A stretch of 64,000 nucleotides of DNA. Source: Rhodanobacteraceae bacterium (GTDB taxonomy: Bacteria > Pseudomonadota > Gammaproteobacteria > Xanthomonadales > Rhodanobacteraceae). The position numbers were made by a program, and so were the translations under genes. Of the stretch, positions 52,688-61,698 are shown one piece after another. The stretch covers positions 1 through 64,000 of the forward strand of contig PLNP01000036.1 of assembly GCA_003142815.1 (NCBI GenBank). Reading direction: 5' to 3'. Each line of letters begins with the position of its first letter. Position 1 is the stretch's first letter. A model generated the notes under the pieces. It was given only the letters and a program-made list of their open reading frames with translations. It was not told the origin of the DNA and did no database searches.

Positions 52688-52785
52688 AAGGCATGAACCA
52701 GAAAAAAACTGACAAGAAGAAACCCGAGAAGACGATGAAGGAAAAGAAGGCCGAGAAGACCGCCAAGAAAGCGGCCAAGCGATAG
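52684..52785 (+). CDS. 33-residue lysine-rich small protein
   Basis: ATG 52684 is preceded by an excellent ribosome site (AGAGGAGA, 7-8 bases upstream) and encodes MKGMNQKKTDKKKPEKTMKE followed by KKAEKTAKKAAKR and a TAG stop. Sixteen of 33 residues are Lys or Arg. It resembles tiny basic proteins seen sporadically in proteobacteria; a nucleic-acid-binding role is only a guess. It overlaps the extended DUF1415 frame by 4 bp (ATGA). Confidence 0.55.
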   Translation: MKGMNQKKTDKKKPEKTMKEKKAEKTAKKAAKR

Positions 52786-52951
52786 GAGCCTGGGCGGTAG
52801 AAGCCTTCCGGACTGCAACCACGCTGTCACTCATCGATAGCGCCCCTCGTCGGGCTTACATAGCCCCACTATGCGCGCCCTCCGAGCGCCGCTCTCGACG
52901 GCGCCATCGCTGTTTCGCCGTCGAAAGTTTCTACCGCCCAGGCTCCGCCCG

Positions 52952-53740
52952 TTATTCCGATGCCGCGTCGCTCGCGAAAACCGCGAGCATCGCGGCATAG
53001 GGCTTGACCATGATCGCGGGTGCGCCGGCGTAGCCATCGGCCTTCGTGTAGATGCGCGAAAGGGTTCCATCGAGATATAGCGCGTCGCGGCAGCCGAGTT
53101 CGTCCTGGAACAGACGCGCGAATGCGTGGAACGTCACCGGCGCTTCGCTGACCGCGAAGATCACGCGCTGCGCGGTTTTCGCACAAACGCCGCTGCGCCA
53201 TTTTAGGCTGTCCGACTCCGCATCGAAGTTCGGGTTGATCGCACCGTCGATGACCAGCATCGGTCCCGACTGCGTCGCGAGCCGCGCTTTGATTTCACGT
53301 TCACGCCAGTCCGCCGTCGTCGCAACGCCGGCGCGACCCTTCGCATCCACGTAAAACACGCCGTTCGGCTGGATCGCGAAATTGCCTGAACGCGCCGCGC
53401 CGCGCGACGTGTTCAGCGGTCGCAGCGTCGCGCCGTCCTCGATGTAGAGACCGAGCGGCTGGAATTGGCGGTCGTAGATGCCTGCGTTCGTCGCGAACAG
53501 CAATTGGCGCCCCTGCGCCTCGCCCCAGTGGCGCAGTCCTTCGATGCTCGCGAGCGGCTGCCGATCGGCGCCGTGCCAATGCAGCTCGAGCTTGTCGCGC
53601 GACAGATCGAGATCGACGACGCGATAGTCGACATCATTGAGGTGGGCACGCCGACTTTCGAGCGCATCGGCAGCGGGTATCCAGGCGCCGGAAAGCACCA
53701 GGCACACGAGCGCGATACGATCGATGGCACGCTTTTTCAT
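52952..53740 (-). CDS. Phosphodiester glycosidase-like (DUF2233/NAGPA) exported protein
   Basis: The 262-residue protein has a signal peptide (about 1-27, MKKRAIDRIALVCLVLSGAW...ADA). The NAGPA-type domain is recognised by LLFATNAGIYDRQFQPLGLYIEDG, NGVFYVDAKGRAGV, LATQSGPMLVIDGAINPNFD and RDALYLDGTLSRIYTKADGY. Members cleave phosphodiester-linked sugars or relate to exopolysaccharide biology; the substrate is unknown here. It is divergent from yajQ. Confidence 0.88.
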   Translation of the reverse strand: MKKRAIDRIALVCLVLSGAWIPAADALESRRAHLNDVDYRVVDLDLSRDKLELHWHGADRQPLASIEGLRHWGEAQGRQLLFATNAGIYDRQFQPLGLYIEDGATLRPLNTSRGAARSGNFAIQPNGVFYVDAKGRAGVATTADWREREIKARLATQSGPMLVIDGAINPNFDAESDSLKWRSGVCAKTAQRVIFAVSEAPVTFHAFARLFQDELGCRDALYLDGTLSRIYTKADGYAGAPAIMVKPYAAMLAVFASDAASE

Positions 53741-53877
53741 CCCGCGATTGTCGCCGAATTGTCGATCGGACGCCGTGACGATTGGGAGACCTTCGACACG
53801 TGCCCATCGGCCCAATGCACGCGACGAACCGGGACGCTAACGCTAGAATTGCCCGCAACACCCCACGAGCCGCAGCC

Positions 53878-54360
53878 ATGCCCTCCTTCGACGTGATCTC
53901 GGAAGTCGACAAGCACGAACTGACCAACGCGGTCGACCAGGCCAACCGCGAACTATCCAACCGCTTCGACTTCAAGGGCAGCGACGCCCGCTTCGAACTC
54001 GATGACGCCATCATCACCCAATCGGCGCCCAGCGATTTCCAGCTGAAGCAGATGCTCGACATCCTGCGTGGTCGCCTGGCTGCGCGCAGCATCGACGTGC
54101 GTTGTCTCGATGTTGCCGAACCGGAAATCAACCTCGCTGTCGCGAAGCAGAAGATCACGGTCAAGCAAGGCATCGAACAGCCGATGGCGAAGAAGATCAT
54201 CGCGCAGATCAAGGCGGCCAAGCTCAAGGTCGAAGCGCAGATCAACGGCGACAAGCTACGCATCACCGGCAAGAAGCGCGACGACCTGCAGACCGCGATC
54301 GCGCTGCTGCGCAAGAACGAACTCGACGTGCCGCTGCAGTTCGACAATTTCCGCGATTAG
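53878..54360 (+). CDS. yajQ: YajQ family nucleotide-binding protein
   Basis: The 160-residue protein has MPSFDVISEVDKHELTNAVDQANRELSNRFDFKG, then KQKITVKQGIEQPMAKKIIAQIKAAKLKVEAQINGDKLRITGKKRDDLQ and LPLQFDNFRD-like VPLQFDNFRD. In Xanthomonas the homologue binds cyclic di-GMP and influences virulence genes through a LysR partner. The start at 53878 follows the family; upstream in-frame residues are not conserved. Confidence 0.95.
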   Translation: MPSFDVISEVDKHELTNAVDQANRELSNRFDFKGSDARFELDDAIITQSAPSDFQLKQMLDILRGRLAARSIDVRCLDVAEPEINLAVAKQKITVKQGIEQPMAKKIIAQIKAAKLKVEAQINGDKLRITGKKRDDLQTAIALLRKNELDVPLQFDNFRD

Positions 54361-54582
54361 CAGCAGAAGGCGCTGGACCCCGGCGTTCGCCGGGGCGACA
54401 AACGACGTGATGCGTGCGGTGGTGATGAGCTTCCTGCGGCGTTCGGCGCAGACGCGGATAAGCAAGCCTCTCATCACATAGGAACGGCACAACTCGTCGT
54501 CCCGGCGAACGCCGGGACCCAGTGCCTCCCGCTTCGTGCTGCCCCTCCGCGCCCGGGCAACGAGCAAGCGCAAGGATCTCCG
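54361..54582. repeat. Inverted pair of REP-like hairpins after yajQ
   Basis: CCCCGGC-gttc-GCCGGGG (54378-54395, preceded by gcgctgga) and, in opposite orientation, CCCGGC-gaac-GCCGGG (54501-54516, followed by acccag) lie 105 bp apart between convergent yajQ and rsuA. Such paired inverted REPs are typical transcription-end elements. No gene is seen in the gap. Confidence 0.65.
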
Positions 54583-55290
54583 TCAAGAACCCGCACTGAA
54601 GATCCGCGCGACATCCATGGCGCCTAGCGCGCGCCATTCACCGGCAGGCAGATCGCCGAGCGTCAACCCACCGGCCGACACGCGATGCAATGTCTCGACG
54701 TGGTTTCCGACCGCCGCGAACATGCGCCGCACCTGGTGGTAGCGACCTTCGCTGACGCCGATTTGTGCTTTTCGCGGGCCGAGCACAGTCAACACGGCGG
54801 GTGCGAGCGGGGTCTTCTCCGATTCCAGCATCAGCGTGCCGCTCGCGAACGTCGCGCCCTCGTCGCCGTGCAGGTCCTGCGCGAGTGTGGCCTCGTAGAC
54901 CTTTGCGATCTGCGCTCGCGGTGAGATGATCCGGTGCAGCAACGCGCCATTGTCGGTGAACAGCAACAATCCCGATGTCTCGCGATCCAACCGACCCACG
55001 CTCGACAACGACGGATTACGCAGGCGATAACGCGGTGGCAGCAGGTCGTAGACGATACGGCCGGCATCGCGCGTCGCACAGGTGACGCCGGTCGGTTTGT
55101 GCAGCATCAGCACGATGCCCGCGGGCGGATCGAGCGGCTCGCCGTCGATGCGGATGTGCGCGTGCTCGATTTTGTCGTCGGCGTACAGCACATCACCGTC
55201 CGGTGCGGTAATGCGGCCTTCGCGGAACATTGCCGCGACCTCCGTGCGACTGCCGTAGCCAAGATTGGCGATCAATTTAACCAACTTCAT
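54583..55290 (-). CDS. rsuA: 16S rRNA pseudouridine(516) synthase RsuA-like
   Basis: The 235-residue enzyme has an N-terminal S4 domain (MKLVKLIANLGYGSRTEVAAMFREGRI). The catalytic domain carries the active-site Asp in SVGRLDRETSGLLLFT, MLHKPTGVTCAT, and GRYHQVRRMFAAVGNHVETLHR. It isomerises U516 of 16S rRNA. The start at 55290 overlaps the upstream methyltransferase stop by 4 bp (ATGA). Confidence 0.92.
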   Translation of the reverse strand: MKLVKLIANLGYGSRTEVAAMFREGRITAPDGDVLYADDKIEHAHIRIDGEPLDPPAGIVLMLHKPTGVTCATRDAGRIVYDLLPPRYRLRNPSLSSVGRLDRETSGLLLFTDNGALLHRIISPRAQIAKVYEATLAQDLHGDEGATFASGTLMLESEKTPLAPAVLTVLGPRKAQIGVSEGRYHQVRRMFAAVGNHVETLHRVSAGGLTLGDLPAGEWRALGAMDVARIFSAGS

Positions 55291-56363
55291 TTGCTGGCCT
55301 CGATGATCTTGAATCCATCTTGCACGACCACGCTGTGCACTGCGCCGAAATGCGCCGCGAGCATCGCCTCGTACGGAAGATGGCGATTGGCGACGAGCCA
55401 CAGACGGCCGTCCGGCGCGAGTGCGTTTGCGGCGGCGACGATGAAGGCCTGCCCGAGCACTGGTTGATCCGCGCGGCCCTGATGGAATGGCGGATTGCTG
55501 ACGATCACATCGTACTGGCGGACCAGGCCGGTCGTGACGTCGTGCCAGAAATAATCGACCGCTACATCTCGCGCGCAGTCACGCGTGGCGTTCGCGAGGT
55601 TGATCCGCGCCGGCTCCAGCGCGCGTTGCTCCGCTTCGTAGAGGTCGATCGCGGTCACCCGCGGACAGCGGCGCAGCAGCTCAGCGGCAAGATAACCGTA
55701 GCCCGCGCCAAGATCGGCGCCTCGCCCCGACAGTGTCACCGGCAATTGCGATGCGAGCAGCGCGGAAGCGGTGTCGACACGATCCCAGGCAAACAATCCC
55801 GGCCGGCTGACGAAGCGCCCATCGGCGATCGGCTGCGGCGTATCCAGCGTCGCCCACTCGTCGACGAGTTTCCAATCGACGGCAGCTTCCGGCAGCGACG
55901 TCCAGAACACGCGACATTTTTGTTTCGACAGGCTGTGGATGGAGCCTGCGAGTCGTTCGAGATCGGCCTCGGCCGAGCGCGCGCCGGCGTTGTTCGCGAC
56001 GCTCGCGACGACGACGCCAGCGGGCGCCGCCGCGCGCACCGCTCGCGCGAGCAACGCGCGTGCTTCCTCGCGTTGGCGCGGCGGCAGCACGAGAACCAAC
56101 GCCTGCTGCGACCTTGCAGTTGCCTGTTCGCGGCTGGATCCCATGACAGGCCTGCCTGCCCGTGCCAGCTCATCGGCGAACGGCTTGAAGGTTTGTTCGC
56201 AGGAAAATTTCGCGTGCGGCCAGTCCTGAATCCAGCGGCCTGCACGCGCGCGCAGAAACAGCACGTGGCCGTCTTCTGGCAGCGTGAGCGCCGCCGTCGA
56301 AAACGGCAGGAACAGCGCGGCCAATGCATCGTCGGCTCCGTTGGCGCTGGCAACCCGACTCAT
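55287..56363 (-). CDS. RsmC-like rRNA (guanine-N2)-methyltransferase
   Basis: The 358-residue protein has two tandem methyltransferase-like halves. The first (1-180) is degenerate. The second has SAM-binding ADLGAGYGYLAAELLRRCP and the catalytic VSNPPFHQG typical of N2-guanine methylation, then LWLVANRHLPYE. RsmC modifies G1207 of 16S rRNA; RlmG is the alternative. Coupling to rsuA supports an rRNA target. Confidence 0.87.
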   Translation of the reverse strand: MSRVASANGADDALAALFLPFSTAALTLPEDGHVLFLRARAGRWIQDWPHAKFSCEQTFKPFADELARAGRPVMGSSREQATARSQQALVLVLPPRQREEARALLARAVRAAAPAGVVVASVANNAGARSAEADLERLAGSIHSLSKQKCRVFWTSLPEAAVDWKLVDEWATLDTPQPIADGRFVSRPGLFAWDRVDTASALLASQLPVTLSGRGADLGAGYGYLAAELLRRCPRVTAIDLYEAEQRALEPARINLANATRDCARDVAVDYFWHDVTTGLVRQYDVIVSNPPFHQGRADQPVLGQAFIVAAANALAPDGRLWLVANRHLPYEAMLAAHFGAVHSVVVQDGFKIIEASK

Positions 56364-56412
56364 GCGTCTGCCGCCTGCGCATCGGTCAATGCGATCAGGC
56401 CATCGCGCCCGC

Positions 56413-56787
56413 TCAATCCGAACGCCCGCGATTCAACAACGCCTTGAGGTCGGCGAACGGGTTGGCCGTCGCCGCGGCCGCGCCGTCCGCTGCGGACGGA
56501 CCCCCGACATGGTCGATGTAGCGCGAATGTTCGTTGTCGTGGCAATACACGCAGAGCAGTTCCCAGTTGCTCCCATCGGGCGGATTGAAGTCGTGATCGT
56601 GGTTGCGGTGATGCACGGTCAGTTCCGTGAGGTTCGCGCGCGTGAACTCCCGTGCGCAGCGCCCACAGATCCATGGATACATCTTCAGCGCCCGCTCGCG
56701 ATAACCCTTTTCGCGCTGTTCGGCGTCGCGCCGCGCGGCAGCGACGATGCGGTCGAGTTTGCTGTTGTCAGGGAATGGTTTGTTCAT
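56413..56787 (-). CDS. yajD: YajD-like HNH nuclease domain protein
   Basis: The 124-residue protein starts at ATG 56787 (MNKPFPDNSKLDRIVAAARRDAEQREKGYRERALKM). The HNH domain has a zinc pair CGRC and CVYC, and the motif LTVHHRNHDHDFNPPDGSNWELLCVYCHDNEHSR. It is presumably a small endonuclease; the target is unknown. It lies 50 bp upstream of rsmC on the same strand. Confidence 0.92.
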   Translation of the reverse strand: MNKPFPDNSKLDRIVAAARRDAEQREKGYRERALKMYPWICGRCAREFTRANLTELTVHHRNHDHDFNPPDGSNWELLCVYCHDNEHSRYIDHVGGPSAADGAAAATANPFADLKALLNRGRSD

Positions 56788-56868
56788 TGCGTGGTTCCAC
56801 TTCAAGACTTCAACGATATTGCAAATGCTGGATTCGACCGACTCTTTTCGTGCTCTGAACCAGCAGGG

Positions 56869-56962
56869 TCGCGCTTGCAGCGCTCCTACCGGAACCATTA
56901 CTGGCTCCAGGAGGCTTGTCTAATTAGACAAGCGTAACGGATCGCGCTTGCAGCGCTCCTAC
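56869..56962. repeat. Twin 21-bp direct repeats flanking a perfect 18-bp palindrome
   Basis: TCGCGCTTGCAGCGCTCCTA+C occurs at 56869-56889 and again at 56942-56962. Between them CTTGTCTAATTAGACAAG (56915-56932) is an exact palindrome. The gcgcttgcagcgc core is self-complementary, as in pseudomonad REPs. It lies in the 183-bp gap between hutG and yajD, both on the minus strand. Confidence 0.6.
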
Positions 56963-56970
56963 AGGAAGCG

Positions 56971-57747
56971 TTATTGCAGACAGGCGCTGAGCAGCGCGCG
57001 GATCACGGCTTGCGCCCGCGCCGCGCGTTCGGGCAGATACTCGAACGTGTCCTCGTCCATGTAGTTGAGCTGGGCGAGTTCGAGCTGCACCGCATCGACG
57101 CCGTCCTGCGGACGCCCATAGTGGCGGGTGATGTAGCCGCCCTTGAACCGACCGTTGGCCACGTGCGTGAAGTCGCGCTGCGCAACGAGCACGTCGACCA
57201 GCCTCTGTTGCAATGCCGGCGAACAGCTCGCGCCCTCGGCCGTGGCGAGATTGAAATCCGGCAATCGACCATCGAACAGGAACGGCACGACACTTCTGAT
57301 CGAGTGGCCTTCCCACAATACGACGCGATCGTGCGCGCGCCGCATGCGCGCGATCTCTTCAGCCAGCGCCGCGTGGTAGGGCTTCCAGTAACGAGCGACG
57401 CGCTCGCTGATCTCGTCGCGATGCGGTTCCGCACCGGCCTGATAGATCGGTTCGGCGCTGAACTGCACGATCGGGCACAGGCCGGTCGTGTTCTGGCCGG
57501 GATATAGTGACGCGTTGTCGGATGGGCGATTGAGATCGACCACGTAGCGCGAATACGTCGGCACGATCATCGACGCGCCGAATTCGCGCACGAACGCATA
57601 CAGCCGCGCAACGTGCCAGTCGGTATCCGGCACGTTGCGCGCGCCTGGCGTCATGCGCTCTTCCAGGTCGTCGGGAACAACGGTGCCCTCGTGCGGCAGG
57701 CTGACCAAGAGCGGCGCAGTGCCACGATGCAAGGAAAAGATGTCCAT
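56971..57747 (-). CDS. hutG: N-formylglutamate deformylase HutG
   Basis: The 258-residue N-formylglutamate amidohydrolase has LLVSLPHEGTVVPDDLEERM, DTDWHVARLYAF, TYSRYVVDLNRP, WEGHSIRSVVPFLFDG and FKGGYITRHYGRP. It completes histidine degradation by releasing formate and glutamate from the HutF product. It is unlinked to hutF/hutI (about 14 kb away) and seems monocistronic. Confidence 0.93.
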   Translation of the reverse strand: MDIFSLHRGTAPLLVSLPHEGTVVPDDLEERMTPGARNVPDTDWHVARLYAFVREFGASMIVPTYSRYVVDLNRPSDNASLYPGQNTTGLCPIVQFSAEPIYQAGAEPHRDEISERVARYWKPYHAALAEEIARMRRAHDRVVLWEGHSIRSVVPFLFDGRLPDFNLATAEGASCSPALQQRLVDVLVAQRDFTHVANGRFKGGYITRHYGRPQDGVDAVQLELAQLNYMDEDTFEYLPERAARAQAVIRALLSACLQ

Positions 57748-57807
57748 CGGCGCATTGTAGGTCGGGCTGGGCGCGAGCGAAGCCCGGGCTGCTCGATCCC
57801 GCGTGAA

Positions 57808-58109
57808 TCAGGTCCGTGCGCGTGGGTGGAACGTCAGCGATTGCGCCTCGACGACCGGTCTTGCGACCGCGGTCGCGCAACCGCCGCAGGATGAGCAACC
57901 ATCGCCGCAGCTGCCGCCACCGGTAGCCTGCGGTTGCAAACGCAGCGCGACACCGCGCAACCAGGCTGGCAGCGAGGGCCGACCAAACGCGCCCGCGATT
58001 TTCGCCTGCACGCGCCGGCTGGCGACCGGGAGGAAACGGCGTGCGGCAAACAGGACGCTCCAGCCAACAACGGCTGTGATCACCGTGGCCTGCATGAGCG
58101 CGGACATAC

Positions 58110-58113
<4 letters not shown>
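57808..58113 (-). CDS. DUF6587 / FeoB-associated Cys-rich membrane protein
   Basis: The 101-residue protein uses GTG 58113, overlapping the feoB stop (GTGA), or ATG 58107. One N-terminal membrane helix (ALMQATVITAVVGWSVLFAARRFLP) is followed by a basic segment and a cysteine cluster CGDGCSSCGGC near residues 69-79, then a short tail. Such small Cys-rich proteins often follow feoB and may bind iron or substitute for FeoC. Confidence 0.85.
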
Positions 58114-59959
<1,846 letters not shown>

Positions 59960-59963
<4 letters not shown>

Positions 59964-60205
59964 GCGGCGTCCCCGGTGATCAGGCGTACCCGCGCTGCCT
60001 CGCTTTTGCGCAGCGCGAAGCGCGTGTAGCCGATCTGCACCAGCAACGGATCGCCGCCGAGCGGTCCGCGTGCGACCACGCGCACCGGCTCGCCGTTGAC
60101 GAAGCCGAGTTCGCGCAGGCGTCGCGCGATCGCATCGGCGCCATGGGCATCTTCCACTTCGCAGACCACGGCGGAAGTGCCGTTCTTCAACTCGGATAGC
60201 AGCAT
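59960..60205 (-). CDS. feoA: Ferrous iron transport protein FeoA
   Basis: The 81-residue SH3-like protein reads MLLSELKNGTSAVVCEVEDA, ADAIARRLRELGFVNGEPVRVVARGPLGGDPLLVQIGYTRFALRKSEAARVRL. It is needed for FeoB activity. I take ATG 60205; a TTG at 60223 lies inside the Fur-box-like site. First gene of feoA-feoB-DUF6587. Confidence 0.92.
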
Positions 60206-60222
60206 GCTGAGGAGTACACGCA

Positions 60223-60244
60223 AATAAGAATAGTTCGCATTATA
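60223..60244 (-). promoter_or_regulatory. Fur-box-like operator with perfect -10 hexamer upstream of feoA
   Basis: The 19 bases 60223-60241 read AATAAGAATAGTTCGCATT, a partly palindromic AATNAGAATNNTTCNCATT pattern typical of Fur sites in this group. On the minus strand TATAAT occupies 60244-60239, overlapping the site's edge. Fur with iron would block this promoter, as expected for feoAB. No good -35 is seen. Confidence 0.6.
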
Positions 60245-60312
60245 CCTGTTTTGGTGATTGGGCGCGCCGCGCCTGCCGCTATCATCGCGACATCCCTTGC
60301 AAGGAAACCGGT

Positions 60313-61104
60313 ATGAGCGACGCCATTCTCGTCACCATCGACGGCGCGGTCGCCACGATCACGCTGAATCGCCCGAGCGTGCACAACGCGTTCGACGATA
60401 TCCTTATCGCCGACCTGACCACAGCGCTCGACGACTGCGAACGCAATCGCTCGGTGCGCGCCGTCGTGTTGACCGGTGCTGGCGCCTCGTTCTCGGCCGG
60501 CGCGGATCTCAACTGGATGCGCGGCATGGCGCAGGCCAGCGGGGACGCCAACCGCACCGATTCGCTGCGTTTGGCCACGCTGATGCGCACGCTGAATTTC
60601 CTCTCCAAGCCGACCCTCGCGCGGGTCAACGGATCGGCGTACGGCGGCGGCGTGGGATTGGTCGCGTGTTGCGACATCGCGATCGGTGTCGATGGTGCAA
60701 AATTCTCGCTGAGCGAGGTCAAGCTCGGCCTGGTGCCCGCGGTGATCTCACCCTATGTGATCGCCGCGATCGGGATGCGCCAGGCCCGCAAATTCTTCAT
60801 CAGCGGCGAGGTGTTCGATGCCGCGACCGCTGCGCGCATCGGCCTGCTGCACGACGTCGTCGCGCCCGATCAACTCGACGCCGCAGTCGAGCGCACGCTG
60901 CACTTCCTGACCAAGGGCGGCCCGCTCGCGCAGGCCGAAGCCAAGCAACTGGCGCTGCGCGTCGGTGGCATGACACGCGAGTCGGCCGAACGCCTCGACG
61001 CAGAAAACGCCGAGCTGATCGCACGACTGCGCGTCTCTGCGGAAGGCCAAACTGGTCTTGCCGCATTTCTCGACAAGCGGGCGCCCGACTGGGCGCGGGA
61101 GTGA
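60313..61104 (+). CDS. Enoyl-CoA hydratase, probable methylglutaconyl-CoA hydratase
   Basis: The 263-residue crotonase-fold enzyme has the oxyanion-hole motif SFSAGADLNWMRGMA, typical of methylglutaconyl-CoA hydratases (LiuC/GnyH/AUH), and VNGSAYGGGVGLVACCDIAI, FSLSEVKLGLVPAVISPYV. It probably serves leucine/isovalerate breakdown, but no other liu genes are in the window, so substrate assignment is tentative. A VOC-family gene follows after 4 bp. Confidence 0.85.
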   Translation: MSDAILVTIDGAVATITLNRPSVHNAFDDILIADLTTALDDCERNRSVRAVVLTGAGASFSAGADLNWMRGMAQASGDANRTDSLRLATLMRTLNFLSKPTLARVNGSAYGGGVGLVACCDIAIGVDGAKFSLSEVKLGLVPAVISPYVIAAIGMRQARKFFISGEVFDAATAARIGLLHDVVAPDQLDAAVERTLHFLTKGGPLAQAEAKQLALRVGGMTRESAERLDAENAELIARLRVSAEGQTGLAAFLDKRAPDWARE

Positions 61105-61108
61105 GGAC

Positions 61109-61498
61109 ATGATCGATCACATCGGCTTCATGGTTGCCGACCACCCACGCAGCCGCGCGTTCTACGTGCAGGCGCTCGCCCCGCTCGGCTTCGCGCCCAT
61201 GCTGGACGTGACCCGTGAGCAGAGCGGCGGCTACGGGAGTGCCGGCTTCGGGCCGCCGCAGCAACCACAATTGTGGATCGGCAGCGCTGCTGCGCACGGC
61301 GGCGCCATGCACGTTGCATTCGCTGCGGACTCACGCGCTGACGTCGACGTGTTTTATGCCGCCGCGCTCGCCGCGGGTGGCCGCGACAACGGCGCGTCAG
61401 GATTAGATGTGCACTACCAACCGAACTACTACGGCGCCTTCGCGCTCGACCCCAACGGACACAATATCGAGGCGGTGTGTCATCCACCGGCTGGCTGA
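61109..61498 (+). CDS. VOC family (glyoxalase/bleomycin-resistance fold) protein
   Basis: The 129-residue protein has the paired beta-alpha-beta-beta-beta modules of the VOC superfamily: MIDHIGFMVADHPRSRAFYVQAL with a likely metal His, MHVAFAADSRADVDVFYAAAL, and GAFALDPNGHNIEAVCH with the closing Glu. The ribosome site GTGAGGAC lies over the upstream stop, so it is co-transcribed with the hydratase. Substrate unknown. Confidence 0.88.
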   Translation: MIDHIGFMVADHPRSRAFYVQALAPLGFAPMLDVTREQSGGYGSAGFGPPQQPQLWIGSAAAHGGAMHVAFAADSRADVDVFYAAALAAGGRDNGASGLDVHYQPNYYGAFALDPNGHNIEAVCHPPAG

Positions 61499-61698
61499 GA
61501 CGCGCTGGCTGGCATAACTGCATCGCGACGATTCCATCGCGCAGCAATGCGCTACCGACAATTGCGCGCACCGGCAGTGTTGATCGCGAGTTCATGGCGG
61601 ATGTAGCATCGTCCTTTGTTCGTCGTTTTCATGGGTAGCCGGTGATTTCTGCGGCTTCGCCGTGAAGCGCGTCGCAACCTAGGGAGCGAGGTTCCGCC

